Below, piece after piece: positions 1 to 11,758 of a stretch of DNA of 64,000 bases. Origin of the DNA: Lentinula raphanica (Eukaryota > Basidiomycota > Agaricomycetes > Agaricales > Omphalotaceae); contig JANVFP010000029.1 in the NCBI GenBank assembly GCA_027919835.1, positions 186,001 through 250,000 on the forward strand. Direction: 5' to 3'. The translations under genes were made by a program, and so were the position numbers. The notes beneath the pieces were generated by a model. It searched no databases. It was not told where the DNA came from and saw only the letters and a program-made list of their open reading frames with translations. Positions within the stretch are counted from its first letter, which is position 1. The number at the start of each line of letters is the position of its first letter.

Positions 1-385
1 CCAGATCGTCTGTGTTGTGTCCAGAAAAACTATTTCTTCCTGTCCAACCGATGTTGTCCCTCCTTGCATCTGGAATATGGATAAATGTTCTATCGGTGAT
101 GAAGTTTGTGGTCATACGTACCGTTACCGTTATCCCTTTGACCTTCTCTGGCCTATCGAGATCAAGCTCTACGCGTCCGGAGACAGTATCACCCTCCGTA
201 TAGATGGGTGGAGATGCAGCACTCTTTGCGCGGCTTCGAACATACAGACTCAACCACACCTTGCCATTCCGCTCCATTGGAAAACAATGCTCAAAAGTCT
301 CTACAGAGCCTGTCGTGGCAAATGTACCCATCGACCATCTTGATGGCGCTCTTGCCTCTGATCTTTGCGAATAAGCAGGGAGCAT
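1..385 (-). CDS. Arrestin-like protein E (partial, cut by window edge)
   Basis: N-terminal part of an arrestin-fold protein, 3' end outside the window. Exon 1 (122-385) starts at MLPAYSQRSEARAP; a stop lies upstream in frame, so this Met is the only local start unless a 5' exon exists. It has the family pattern of an N-terminal LPxY, a strand ending LSLYVRSR, and YTEGDTVSGRVELD before the first intron. A GTACGT donor at 121 and an acceptor at 70 give a 52 bp intron. The exon 2 fragment (1-69) reads MQGGTTSVGQEEIVFLD and lines up with the second exon of the downstream paralogue at 909-2500. Fungal alpha-arrestins are membrane-trafficking adaptors for ubiquitin ligases; that role is inferred from the family. 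It is the first of three minus-strand paralogues in a row. Confidence 0.7.
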   Translation of the reverse strand, partial: MLPAYSQRSEARAPSRWSMGTFATTGSVETFEHCFPMERNGKVWLSLYVRSRAKSAASPPIYTEGDTVSGRVELDLDRPEKVKGITVTVRMTTNFITDRTFIHIPDARRDNIGWTGRNSFSGHNTDDL

Positions 386-908
386 CGTATTCGAAAACTG
401 TTGAGGTTGATGATGGACAGGATGTGGTTTCCATACTTATATGTAGCCGCTTGCCTGAGCATTCGATTGCATATATGTATGCATTAGCTTCCTGAAAGTC
501 CGCGTTGACTTCGCTTTCTTGCACATGTAACAATCAAGATACCCACATGCTCTCCTTGAAGTGAGAACTATTGCCGCAAAAAGGGGCCTCATGCGTCTCA
601 GTCACAAGGTAACACCACAACCGTGGGCGGAGTACACAACCCTCAAAGATGAAAGATTATCATCGGATAGGATTGAGCTTTCGTTATCCATTCTGGATGG
701 ACTCTGAATCGGGCCACAATTACTGGACGAGAATTAATCGAATATACGAGGATGCAGTCGGGGTATCATGATACAATTGAGGAGTGCAGAATATGAAATG
801 ATAGTGCTACAACAAGGAAGGTAAGGCGCCGTATTGAACGGTTGCAGACGTAAAAACGTAATTCGTGATGAAAGATGGCGAGGCATGTCTGGCTATCAAA
901 GCACAGCA
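386..908. other. Intergenic, arrestin E to arrestin A
   Basis: Holds the upstream region of the partial arrestin gene and the 3' flank of the next one. I see no open frame with family resemblance and no clear TATA element here. Confidence 0.5.
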
Positions 909-2500
909 TCAATGGTCACAGTCGTTTTCGCGTGTATGGGAATCATAAGATGGCGGGGAATACGCAATAGGCCGGGGGCCTCTTGCATATGCAACAACGA
1001 TGTCCACGGGCTCAGAGAGCAGAATCTCTGAATCAGCGGATTTGAGTGTGGGGAGGTTGAACGATCGCAACACAACAAAGTACTATGTATAGGAGATCAA
1101 TCAATAGACTTGAAGAGATCCAAGTTATCTACTCACTGAGACACTGAAATGATCCATGAGAGCGGTCGGTTTGAGGTCTTTGGAAAGCCTGATTTCTCCT
1201 TCAAGATATCGATTATGACGGTCACTCTGGATCGAGGCTGAAGGCCACCAGTAGGCTTTCCCGCATTCCCGGGTAAGGTCTTGGTGTGCGACTCGTTTTT
1301 TTTCGATCCCAGGTGCGGATGTGTATCCCACCGTCCTCCTTAGATTGACGTTGATACAGTCTGAGGCTGTTATCATGTCTAGAGCGTGTGGGTCAGCGCT
1401 AGACAATGAAAGGCAGCATGGGATGACTGAGCCCCTGGTGTAGGCTAACTAAGAAAACATGAGATGCGGAAATACATTGAGGCAGAGTTAACGATGAACT
1501 TACAGGCTTTGCTAACGATAACTATCAGTTGATTGTAGCGTGGATGAGTGTTTTCTATGACTCGATAAAGGCAGACTTACAGTACAACGAACGTTCGCCG
1601 GATAATTCTGCAAGGTTGTGCCTTTTGCTCTACATGTAGGGAGCGTTTTCCATCCTTGCGGATCTGCTGAAGGGCCAGGAACGGGCATTCTCTGTTGGTA
1701 GGCTAGCTGCCGCAGTATACTCGGAGACTCGGGTTTTGAGCTTGGAACGAAACCGAAAGGAGTTCGAATACTGCCGAAATCAGCCTACGGTGACCAAGAA
1801 TGCATTTAGTTCTATACGCACAGACTGTCTGACCGAAGTTTTCCTCTGGATACGTGAATCGTCAAATCATACTGCACACTAGCCGCTGAATCACGTTCCG
1901 AAAACGTCTCCGGAAGACGATACTGAATATCCGACTTTCCGACTGTGACCGTTCTGGGCATAGGAATTGAAAAAGACCATACGCAATCTCCGAAGAGCTT
2001 GGATCCATTTGCACCCTCAGAGGGAGAAGGCGCTCTGGGTGTATCAGCTGAACGAGCCCAGATTGGGTATACAATGTTCAGGAACGTAACGGTTTCGTCT
2101 GATCGCGGTCCTGTTATAACACGACCTCGAACCTTGCGATTTCGTTCAGCTCATGGTCAAGGCAAGAAGAAGCACAACCGTAACGTACCAGTGCCGTCAC
2201 AGCCTGTATAGATGAATCACCTTTATCTGCGTCTGCATGAAGTTCAAGCGTGGCAGTGATGTTTTCCTTCTCGTGGAAGAGGGGAAGAGACTTCGTAGAT
2301 TTTGCACTGCTCGAGATTTTGAGAACAAGCCATGGCCTTCCACGACCATCTGAAAGAGACAAAACGTGTTGAGTGGGCTCTCTGGGGGCGACAGGATGGA
2401 CGAGCGTGTTGCGGCGCGTATATCGAGGAAGTTCAGATCCAGATTGGGAAGCCTGCCCTTGTCTGGACTGTCGGTATGGAGGAGGTGACAAAAGATCCAT
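909..2500 (-). CDS. Arrestin-like protein A
   Basis: Five exons read through without a stop: 2189-2500, 1822-2132, 1581-1770, 1137-1448, 909-1082, giving 432 residues. The N-terminus carries SPPPYRQS, a PPxY-type motif, then the arrestin_N strands (HEKENITATLEL). Exon 2 has FGDCVWSFSIPMPR and LPETFSERDSAASVQYDLTI, the usual arrestin core. Exon 3 has the family motif PVPGPSADPQGWKTLP. Exon 4 begins LAYTRGSVIP. The last exon ends GPRPIAYSPPSYDSH, a second PPxY. In fungi such PPxY motifs bind WW domains of Rsp5/Nedd4 ligases, so a role as an adaptor in endocytosis of membrane proteins is likely (inference). The 132 bp intron (1449-1580) is long for this window. It is paralogous to the genes at 1-385, 2977-4492, 5249-6861 and 18550-20214. 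Confidence 0.8.
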
Positions 2501-2976
2501 GCCAGTGGGGGGTATAGATTAAGACTAGAAGACCTTGCAAAGGCACTTCCTGCATTTAAAAGAAGGAACTACTCGAGGTTCCGTTATATGTACAAAGGGA
2601 ATGCTATTTGGGGAACAAATAGCCATTATTGTCTTTCAATGCTTGGACCAGGCTTGGATGACTTGCTGTATGTAGCGCAAAGAACAAGGAAGCCCATAAC
2701 AGGTAACCACGTGTGCCACACTGTAGGCCGCGTACACAATAGCGTGAGATTGAATGCATCCGGGATGCTGTAAATTGGAGTTGTAAGAGACTCAGAGCAG
2801 CTCAGAGCTCAGTAGTACGTACGTACTGCAAAGGAATCTATCAGCGCAAAGACAATAGACATTGAGGAGTAGCGATCATGTACTATATGTATGGTATGTT
2901 ATAATAGAGCGGTAAGTAGAATTGTAAGTGCGTATGCTAGTAAACGAGCGATTTGTTATCACGATTGACCAAGATA
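2501..2976. other. Intergenic with short TACG/CAGAGCT repeats
   Basis: About 480 bp between two tandem arrestin-like genes. Around 2785-2826 there is a run of nested short repeats (CAGAGCAGCTCAGAGCTCAG, then GTACGTACGTAC). No coding sequence is recognised. Confidence 0.4.
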
Positions 2977-4492
2977 TCATTCGTATTCAGACAGACTCGA
3001 AAGGTCTGTGGTTATTTGGACTGCCTGCGAGAGCAATGAGCCGGTCTTGTTGTCCTTAGGCTGAAAGGCGGGCGACGAGAAGGGGTGCACAGATATAAAA
3101 TACTAATCCGAAGGTTCATGAGCTCATGACACAGGAATGGAAGTTCAGAGTCAGACTTACCTCTATGGCCATATTTGCGATGACACAAGAAGGTGCAAGA
3201 TCCCTTCTCAGTTTTACTTTTCCGATTAGAGTAGAACGATACTCCGAAAGTACAGGTTCCTCTAAAAGGATGTCACCATGAAATTTCCATGTGCCTACAC
3301 CGACAGTTTCAACTACGCTCGACCAGCGCGACGATTTTCCTCCACACATTTGTACGTCCTTGTAATTTATGCGTCGGTTGAGTTCAACGGCCACAGCGTC
3401 CGGAGATGAAATCAGTTCAAGGGCCTGCCTATCTTGACTCCTGATCTTCAGTAGGAGAGGTATATAAGATCCCCGGGTGTAGCATAGCTACAGATCGTGT
3501 CGATAAGTATACGCCAGTGCTATCCGGATGCAGTCAACTCACAGGATCCTTCAGGGATAATGTACAAGAAAAATGAGCCGTTCGTGATTGAAACTGTGAT
3601 ACGATTCCCTCAAGATCGAAATTCAATGCTTTCCAGCAAGTCACACCGTCTGCCTCAGCGAATTGGACACTGGAGATTGATGGGATATAACCAGATCGAA
3701 TCCTTGTTTGATTTCCTTGAAAACAGCCAATGTCAGTGACAAGCCTGGACAATCATTGCCATATACGAAACTATGATCAGCACCAATACGTTGTATATCA
3801 TAACGACGTTACTTACCGTCTGTTCCTCTTCCATTTTCCCTGTCTGAGGAAGACTTCGAGGTCATACTGGACTCGAGCTGGAACACCTGGTTCCGCAAAC
3901 GTATGAGGAAGCGGGAAGGCTTGCTCTTTTTCACCGTCGACTTGAGAAATCACAACGTCCTTTGGTAAGACCAGTGAGTAAGGCCAAGAATAGTCCCCGC
4001 CATTCGTTGGAGTTGTATGTGTTTCAAGAGGTCCTGATTCTTCTGTCCATAACGTTTCCCGAATATCCAGGAAAGTGCATACCGCATCCGAGGTGCGACC
4101 CGTCAGTACCCGGCCTTTTAACTGCGTAGCACATCAGTATTTAGTGACAGGCACCAAGAAACATCTTTGATCAAAGTATGGCTCACGGATATTTGGACGG
4201 CTCGTACATCTTCACCGTTATTAACGGATATTTGCACGACACCTGCGACTTTGTCGCCCGCCATGAAAGAAGGGAGCTCGCTCGATATTTTAGAATCCCC
4301 AGAGACAATAAGAGATATGCCAGGACCAGCCAGACTTTTGTCCACAGTATATCTGAACTCTTTTTGTTGACGACCCATGAGAACAGTGGAGCATCCTGCT
4401 ACTGGCCGACGAGTGTACGAGGGGAGTTTAGGGTCGCTCTCGAAATCTTGGAAGTCTGGCAGGAAGTCTGACGTTGGAGGGAGGTCTGGCAT
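2977..4492 (-). CDS. Arrestin-like protein B (divergent paralogue)
   Basis: Five exons (4187-4492, 3817-4121, 3543-3702, 3161-3487, 2977-3102) give 407 residues. I chose the start MPDLPPTSDF; an in-frame Met 19 codons upstream (4549) would add a hydrophobic leader and looks less like the family. The N-terminal arrestin strands (FMAGDKVAGVVQISV), the core LPHTFAEPGVPARVQYDLEVF and the CYTRGSYIPLLL segment match the neighbours. Unlike its paralogues it has no GPxADPxGW motif in exon 3 (the equivalent stretch reads ADGVTCWKAL) and no PPxY motif at either end; LPSYTRR remains near the N-terminus. The intron at 3703-3816 is 114 bp. It may be a decaying or re-specialised copy; the frame is intact. 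Confidence 0.72.
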
Positions 4493-4610
4493 AATCGAGG
4501 AGGAGAATATACAGTGTGACAGAAATTGGTTTATCTTATATAGTTTCATCGACCCGCGGCTTGACAGATCAACTGCGAAGCTGAAACTTGGTTGTGCTTC
4601 AATATTGTTA

Positions 4611-5144
4611 CTAGATAGATACCCCGGAAGTATATGAGTACGTCAATCTCAAATCCTTGCAAAGCGGCGGAAACTCACTTGAACCAAATATCGACATAGC
4701 CTCGTTTGTACTGACATCACAGGCTGTGAATCTAGGTGTTCTTTGGCAATGGAATTGCGAACACAAGGAGGTTTGCCATTGGTATATCTCGCAGCACCAG
4801 CGATGCCACTGAAATCCTGCACTACTAGCAGAGTTGATTCGAACCCAATCTCCGGTACATAGAATAATAGGGCTTGCGGAGGTCAAGGACCGAAGAATAG
4901 AGCCGGCCTCTTCGTGAGGACCCGAAACGGTGATTTCAAGTGAAGTAGCACTTGGCTGTGTCTTGCTCCATCTCTGGTTACAGGTACTTAGAGAGGAAAA
5001 GACGGAACATGTAATTCGATCTAGACTAAGACGCCCGCATTCACAAGTATCAGCAGCATGCAAGTAAGTAGCACTAGTATGGTTTGGCGCACCTTTTCCA
5101 TAGAACGCTATATAGAACGATGAGGAAACAAAGACCAATGCCAT
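4611..5144 (-). CDS. Candidate secreted cysteine-rich protein
   Basis: An uninterrupted frame of about 177 codons lies between two divergently oriented arrestin-like genes. From the Met at 5144 it begins MALVFVSSSFYIAFYG, a credible signal peptide; the frame itself opens at 5207. The mature part has about eleven cysteines, including CEC, a CC pair and evenly spaced singles, and an N-glycosylation site (NHT). I recognise no family. An alternative ending splices at GTGAGT near the 3' end into a short exon that also ends in a stop. The start sits 104 bp from the ATG of the plus-strand arrestin gene, so the two would share a promoter. It could be a chance frame, but signal peptide, cysteines and length together argue for a small secreted protein. 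Confidence 0.4.
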   Translation of the reverse strand: MALVFVSSSFYIAFYGKGAPNHTSATYLHAADTCECGRLSLDRITCSVFSSLSTCNQRWSKTQPSATSLEITVSGPHEEAGSILRSLTSASPIILCTGDWVRINSASSAGFQWHRWCCEIYQWQTSLCSQFHCQRTPRFTACDVSTNEAMSIFGSSEFPPLCKDLRLTYSYTSGVSI

Positions 5145-5248
5145 GAGTCTGGCTAGCTCGTCTTGTAGAGAGCAGGAAGTCGTATAACGTATAACAGCGT
5201 ATAACAAGCAGTGATTGGAATTCTCCTTGCGTCACGCACTATGAAACT

Positions 5249-6861
5249 ATGTTCGAAACCACCACGTTACCACCACGCTACGATGTCGACAGTAATGCTA
5301 CAGACAACGATTTGCCTGCATATTCTTCATTGTCGGGCGTAGGACAAATCATACCCCCCAACATAATCGACCTGTCCTTGGACAGTGCACCGTCAAAGGA
5401 ATTTTCATATCACGTCCCGTTGAAAGGAAGTAACTCGAGTGCTTCGTTAATCCTGTACGGAAATGCTATGCTTTCGAAGCAATCGCCAGCGTTTTTAGAA
5501 GGATCGGCAGTCAATGGAGTGGTCAAGGTGAATGCGGAAAGCGGAGAATCGATAAACACAGTGGTCGTATTGGTCAGAGTTCTGATTTCAGCTTGGTCCA
5601 ACCTTCAAACTAACATCTCTTCAGATCTCAGGGAAAATTCTCTCCGGTGCACGGCAACATGTCTTTTTCGAATACAGTCAGCCATTATGGTCTCTGACGT
5701 CGGACGGCCACAAGTCAGAAAGTAGACTTCAAGGACAATATGATTGGCCCTTCTCATTACAACTTCCCAAAGAAGTGACCATGACTGTAGGGACAAAAGA
5801 TGCACCCCGAGTGGATGTGTTTCGCCTCCCTCAAACATTCATGGAACGACACGCCAGAGCTAGTATTCACTACGAGATAGTTGCTCGCTTTGCTCGTGGT
5901 TTACTCAAAACGGACTATCGGTATGCATCACCACGTCTCGACGAAATTCACCCAACAGCTTCTTGCGTTCAGAATCATTGCACCATTCGTCTACATTCCT
6001 ATCATTCGCCCTGAACCCACTTTGCCACTGAGGCTAGAAGCTTACGAAAGGAATATCGCTATACCTGGCCCCCTCGCAGATCCTGAAGGTTGGCATACTC
6101 TAGCGCCAGTGCAGATTCGGGGAAAACTACTGAATCGTCAACCGATCGATGTCTCAATATCGTGTAGAGTGAGTGAAAATCTCTTTTATGTTGGGAGTCG
6201 ATCTGATCTGTATGAATGGGTAGTTATCACTTGCCTTGCCTGTACGTTTGTGTTCTTGTTGGTTTCGGATCTGCAGACATGAAATTGTTTTCAGCTTTCA
6301 TATACCAGAGGATCCGTTATTCCTCTTCAGCTAGACATACAATCGAATGACGTGCAGACCCTCGAAACTATTTCCTCGCCACATTCTGTTATTTGCCGCC
6401 TTCGTCGAATCTTCAAGTACGAAAGGTTCTTATGCTTTGTTTCATACCGTATGGCTCATAAGTTGCAGATTCAACCCCGAAGAAAACAAGACAGTCGATC
6501 CTAAATCAAGAAGAGAGGAATTGGAGCATTCAGAACTAGCGACTTGGTGGCCTTCGATCCAGTCTTCGTCCGAGAAGGATACTCAACGAACACTGAGCGG
6601 AGAGATGATCCTCTCATCAGATTTGATGCCTACCACTTATATTGGACGTTTTCAGCTTGAAGTAAGATATCACTCTTGGATTGGTTGCTCTATGGTCTGA
6701 GATTCTGCCCACAGTATGCTGTGGTTCTATTCCCCTTTGATGCAAATAGTTTCCAACCTGAAAGCAACGATATACTCACGGGGTGCCCAGTCGAGATTGC
6801 CACTGCTCTTCCTCCTGGTCCTCGCCCAAGGATATATACACCACAATACCAGAACGACTAG
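5249..6861 (+). CDS. Arrestin-like protein C
   Basis: Six exons (5249-5572, 5625-5920, 5973-6168, 6295-6416, 6469-6661, 6715-6861) encode 425 residues. LPPRYDVDS at the N-terminus contains a PPxY motif. The core follows family order: FLEGSAVNGVVKVNAE, YDWPFSLQLPKEV, LPQTFMERHARASIHYEIV, IPGPLADPEGWHTL, LSYTRGSVIPLQL, and a last exon YAVVLFPFDANSF ending GPRPRIYTPQYQND. There the usual C-terminal PPxY has become TPQY. It has one intron (6417-6468) not seen in the other copies and a 126 bp intron at 6169-6294. It is the only member of the local cluster on the plus strand, so an inversion accompanied or followed duplication. The adaptor role is inferred from the family. Confidence 0.8.
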
Positions 6862-6967
6862 GTCACACATTCACAGCAGCAGAGAATTCTTGTATCATCT
6901 ATCGATTGGTGTCGTAAAATTCTAAAGATCGTTGCAATACCGACTGACTATGGTTCGACGTTTCTCT

Positions 6968-8577
6968 TCATTCTTGCATCGGATGTGTGCCAAAGTCCCA
7001 GCTGTAACATTCCTGTGAAATCAAAAGCAATGAGTAGAAAGCTATATTCTGTGTGAAGGTTAACTAACAATGCAATCATCTTCAGATGCCGCTTCAGGTA
7101 CTTCTCTACCAATCTCAACACTGGGGGGCCAAGGGTTGGATAGAATCTTCTCGATGACCGCGACTATCCCATGTGTACGAACGTCCACTGACCAAGAGGA
7201 ATTTGATACTGTGTCGTATATGATAGACTTCCCCAAATGACATCTGGGTCAGTAGGACTTAGATCTGTTTGAATCTGGTACAGGTTAGATAGACGTACCG
7301 AGATTCCATAGCATACCCTGCGATAGCACAAGATGAGAGTACACCGTTACACGTGCCCATGGCTATAGGATCGGCAGTATGATAGACATGTGTGATATGT
7401 TGAGTACTTGGGGCGGAAGGAAGATGTAATCGACTAGCAGCCATCTTCTCTCCAGGCGCTTCGAAAGCGACGACTGGGGCACCGAATGTGACACCAACAA
7501 GGGATGCCAAAGAACCGCCTAAAGAGTGTCCGATAACCCATATCTTGGAGTCCGGATAGATGTAAGTTAAGTTATTGTACAAATTCTGTATCAATGATGA
7601 GTTATAGTAGGTTATAATCATGACGATGGATAGAAGATCGTCCACGCACAATTCCAACGTAATAGAAAAGAGACTCTTCGATTAAAGCATTTTCGACGCA
7701 TTCTGGTGGGAAAACATTTCAGCCAAGAATGAGTGGCACGCGAATACATCCTTCGCACCTTGATCGCATTTCCAACCACCTCGATGACAGTCACAGACAG
7801 TGGTCCAAGTCCAGTCTACTCTTGCGCAACAACAACTGAACAAGAGATTGTCATTCAACTTGTCCTTCTTTGTCGTTGGACCTCCTCCTCCCAAAACTCC
7901 TGCGGAAGTACCTTTGATAGATACAATGACGGTAGCATTATCTGGAGTTGCGTAGACTTGCCCGCGAAAACCATCTTCATCGGGTTCCCAGCCGAATGGG
8001 TATGTCTAAAGAACTGAGATTAGGCATCTGTCCAACTGCTGTATCTTGTACGCACATTGTTCCACTGGTCTCCCAGTTCATACCAACTAGGATCACCAAT
8101 ATTCACATAGGCGTTGTTCGACATCTTGGCTAGTTGTAATAAGGTATCTCTGCTTTCTACGTCTGGTCCGAGTACTATTTCTGGTTCCCAATTCAAGGGC
8201 AGGCTCTGACTGAATTTCATCGAGCGGAATCGTGCTGCCCATTGAGATTCATAGCTAGGAGCCTTATAAGAGCGGATATGACGGGTGCCGACAGTGAATG
8301 AACGATTCAGTTGCATGTCCATGGAAGTTGCCAACGGTGGAACATCCTGAAAGACAACCCGAGCAGAGGAAGATGTAGCATGTAGATGCCTGAGTTCAAA
8401 GTGTAGAGGAGGTGGAGAAGCAGGATGTTCGATGGTAGGAAAGAAGCTGAGGAAATGGACGAGGATTTCATTCAAAAAGGTCGGTAACATGAGGCATAAC
8501 CTTGCACGCAATTGCAGGAAGAAACAAGGAAGCAAACCCCTGTTATCAACTTTAGGCAACCAGCCAGTACTTCCCAC
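6968..8577 (-). CDS. ATG15: ATG15-type vacuolar lipase
   Basis: Class 3 lipase that in yeast is delivered to the vacuole lumen and breaks down the membranes of autophagic bodies. Six exons (8056-8577, 7759-8005, 7650-7702, 7299-7585, 7069-7243, 6968-7012) give 442 residues. Family landmarks in order: PPLHFELRHLHAT, TYPFGWEPDEDGFRG, NDNLLFSCCCARVDWTW, CDCHRGGWKCDQ, the lipase box GHSLGG with nucleophile serine, VVAFEAPGE, the HVYHTADPIAMGTCNG stretch, GYAMESRCHLG and DVRTHGI (likely catalytic His). The N-terminal leader (LPTFLNEILVHFLSFF) could serve as the membrane anchor. A 54 bp in-frame stretch there also has GT..AG ends and might be an intron, leaving a cleavable-looking signal. It lies upstream of no operon but is collinear with neutral trehalase and ATG22. 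Confidence 0.88.
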
Positions 8578-8948
8578 ACTTCGGCATCACGTAAGTAATC
8601 CTCCGATTTTTCATGGCCACCTATAGTGGCCATAGATCAGCAAGCGCGCATATCCAATGTCCACTGGACAACGTTCGAGCTCTGTTCGTAGCTAGATACA
8701 CTGGCCGTCCAGTCTGTTCTGTTCGATTACACAAACATTTCGGAAAAGCGACTTATCTCTATTTCTAGCACTGCAAACTACGATTATACAAATAAAGGTC
8801 TAAGAAACCTACCAAGAACCGTGATTATCTCCAATTTATCTAGTCGTACATCATTAAGCCTTCATAAGGTAGAAAGATCTGTAGATCTATACCAGTCGAG
8901 GTAGATGTGTTAGCAGACTGGTCCCAGCACATGAAATGTGTTGATCAC
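8578..8948. other. Intergenic, ATG15 to trehalase
   Basis: Contains the 3' flank of the trehalase gene and the 5' flank of ATG15. No further gene or clear regulatory element is seen. Confidence 0.4.
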
Positions 8949-11758
8949 TCAGTCATTCGTGACAATCTCGAGGGAATCCATGGCAAGACCGAGAGGATCA
9001 GTAATCATGTCTTGCAGAGCCTGTTCGGCGACATTATTGGCTGCTGAGAAGAAGACCTCAGGGCTAGTGCAGGCCGCAACAGCGCGACGCATGTGGCTAT
9101 TGAGGAAAGAAAGTCCAACTTGATAGGCAGCTAAATATCGTGGTTGTCAAACAGTGAGTATAGTATCGCAAAGAGTGCGCGCACCGTTCATCCATCCGAA
9201 ACCTTCACGAGGAACCATCTTGAAGTCGATTCCCTGGTTTCCATATTCGGCATCGACAAGATGGGATAGTTTCACCGCATCGAACTATTTTTGGGGAAAA
9301 CCCATTGAGTAAATACACAGTCGAGTCGGCTCGTCACTGACCTTCTCAGGGACTACACCATTGAAGTCGACAAAGGCTGTTGTCATCCTGGAAAGGGTAA
9401 GGAATAGATGAACATCGATAGCATGCATGCACATACATATACAGAAACCTATAGGCCAATCTTTGCGCGTCCTCGAGATAACCATAGCGTTCAAGGCCTA
9501 CCCATGCCATTATTTGATGTGGTGGCCTGATAGAATAATTAGTATACAGGTCAGACAGCAGTCAGTGAATGAACGTGCCATGCATATCTATGGCAGAACG
9601 ATCAGCACGTTTAGCAGATGTAAGGGACCCGGTTTCTTACGGATAATCCCATTGTCGATTCGGTCTATCCAAGGAGATTTTTCCTCGAGATTCTTCCGTC
9701 CCAGAAACGAGTCCACCGAGTACTTCGAACTTTTTCAAAGATTGCGTCCTGCAAGAGGCATGTAAGAAATGGAATGAGTGAATGATCAGTTAGATAGAAT
9801 CATACACCAGCTTCCAAGCTTGCTCCTCGCTCGCACAACCAGCCCAAAGTGCCCACAGTGCAGTGACGCTCTCATACAGAATCTGATGCTCTTTGGCGGT
9901 ATCATAATCAAAATAGAGGCCTTTGTTTTCGTTCCAGAGATATTTGTCAATCATTTGCTTCCTAAATTCCGCCCGCTGGAACCATTCGTCACTCCTCTGG
10001 GGTTTACTCTTTGAGCTTGTCCGAGGAATTTTGGCGTAGGTCTCTGGTGAGATCGGGAATGGCGCTAATGGGAAGTCTTCTTCGAGCTCGAGCTCGTCAT
10101 CGAATACCTCCCGGATAGCCGTGCCAATGTCTATCTCATATTTGTACAACAACGCCTGCAGGTCAATTGTTGCAAGATTCGCACAACGTTTCTCGAATCG
10201 ATACGTCGTGTCGTGACCAGACTCTCGTACAGCACGGTCGTGAAGGAAATATTCATCCAGTTCAGGTTCCTTCAATACACCGTCGTTATACTTCTCACTG
10301 AACTCGAGGATAGAAAGACCATGCTTTTGAGCGTACGGTTCGAGTATATGAGTGAAATGGGTAGCTTCAGTTTCAGGAGGGATTCCAAGACCTTCAGGAC
10401 GATAGCGGGAAAGACCTGTCTTGGGGTCTATACGAGGTTCTGCAACCCAGATAGTATGGTATTCCTTGATAGCAGCTTGAATTGCACGCTTGAGCCATGC
10501 ACGATTAGCATCGACATCTGAACGGTCAAGCTGATTGAAGATCTGGAGTGACATGTCGGTGAGGAAAGGTGGTTGTGTTCGACAAAGGTAATAGCTTCGG
10601 CTGCCATTCAAAATTTTGCCATAATGTTTGATCTCGAAGATGAAATGGTCAACCATTCCCTGAGCCATGGTCACCTTGCCATCGACCAGAAGGCCAAGAG
10701 AGATAAAATACGAGTCCCAGTTGTAGAGCTGCACATAACCACTCATCAACATGAAGCGTACTGGTTTGAAGGGCGAGCGAACATACCTCATTGAAACGGG
10801 CACCAGGAACGATGAAAGGAATGCCCTTCAAGACTTTGCCTCCCCTACCATCATCGGACTCGTTCATTGCCAGCGCCAGAATTCCAGGTTTGTTATTCAA
10901 GCTCTTCACAAAGAGTGGATCATCGGGCTTCTTCGGTAGTACTTGAACGTCAAGGTTGAGGTGAGGTTTATCTCTGGCTACTTTGCGATAATACTCTGCC
11001 ATAGCGGGCTCTCCGTATGGAACATAAATCCGAGGATTTACGCGACCAGTACGATTCTTGGGATCCGCACAGATGATTTCGAGACCTTCGCCATCGATAC
11101 GACGTGTTAAGGAGTGCCAGAACGAGTTCTTGATCATTCGAGAGAGCCGGTCAACTGGGTTCTCCGTTAGGCGGGCTTCATCGAGGACAATTCTCTTTCG
11201 GCCGTGATCCCGAGCAAGGGCCAACTCTTGCAAAAGGTTGGAAAGCATATACGTTCCCTGAACAGAATATCAGAAGTCCTGGCATATTTGAAACTATTCT
11301 GTGACTAACCCTTATGTCGAATGTTTTGAACCCATTGCTCGTCGCTGTGCCCAATGCCATCACCTTAGGTCCAGCGTCGGTGACACTAATCTGGAAGTCG
11401 CCGTCCGTGTCTTCTTGCTCCAGCACGAGCCGTATGGTCTCCTCAACGTCTATCAAAAACCTACGAGGCTGGGAAGCCTTCTCGTCATGAGACAAACGGC
11501 GGGTTCTTGAATGAGTATCCTCGTGGAATGCTGGAGTCCGTCTGGGGTTGTAGCCATGAATATGCGACTAACAGCAAGATCAGCTTAGGACAGGCAACAT
11601 TCGAGTGACTCGCTCACTGCACTGTATGTCCGAGAACGAGTGAACGTCTCGTTCTGACCATAATAGTCCGCTGCTTCCTTCATTGGCAAAGAAGTAGAAG
11701 AAGGATCATGTTCCTCAATGAAGTTGACAGCAGTCGGGTGTGTTAATGAAGGTGCCAT
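8949..11758 (-). CDS. NTH1: Neutral (cytosolic) trehalase, GH37
   Basis: Hydrolyses trehalose to two glucose molecules in the cytosol. The start [13 protein letters not shown] follows a stop-rich leader. Residues about 65-75 hold RTRRLS, a protein kinase A type site of the kind that activates yeast Nth1 with 14-3-3. Next is a calcium-binding loop, [12 protein letters not shown]. Catalytic-domain motifs follow: [25 protein letters not shown] (GH37 signature 1, restored by a splice), [21 protein letters not shown] with the catalytic Asp, and RPNRQWDYP of signature 2. A 9-base exon at 9579-9587 appears to complete signature 2 as YPYAWPPHQ. The protein ends SLEIVTND after the conserved PREGFGWMN region. 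Collinear with ATG15 and ATG22. No secretion signal, which supports neutral rather than acid trehalase. Confidence 0.92.
9579..9587 (-). other. Putative 9-nt micro-exon in trehalase gene
   Basis: Without this exon the splice joins QWDYP directly to PPHQIMAW and deletes the conserved tyrosine-x-tryptophan of GH37 signature 2. ATATGCATG, preceded by CCATAG, restores codons for Tyr-Ala-Trp in frame. The upstream intron would be 9588-9640 (GT..AG, 53 bp) and the downstream one 9537-9578 with a GC donor (42 bp). The fit to the family motif (normally Tyr-Gly-Trp-Pro) makes chance unlikely, but the GC donor context is weak. Confidence 0.6.
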
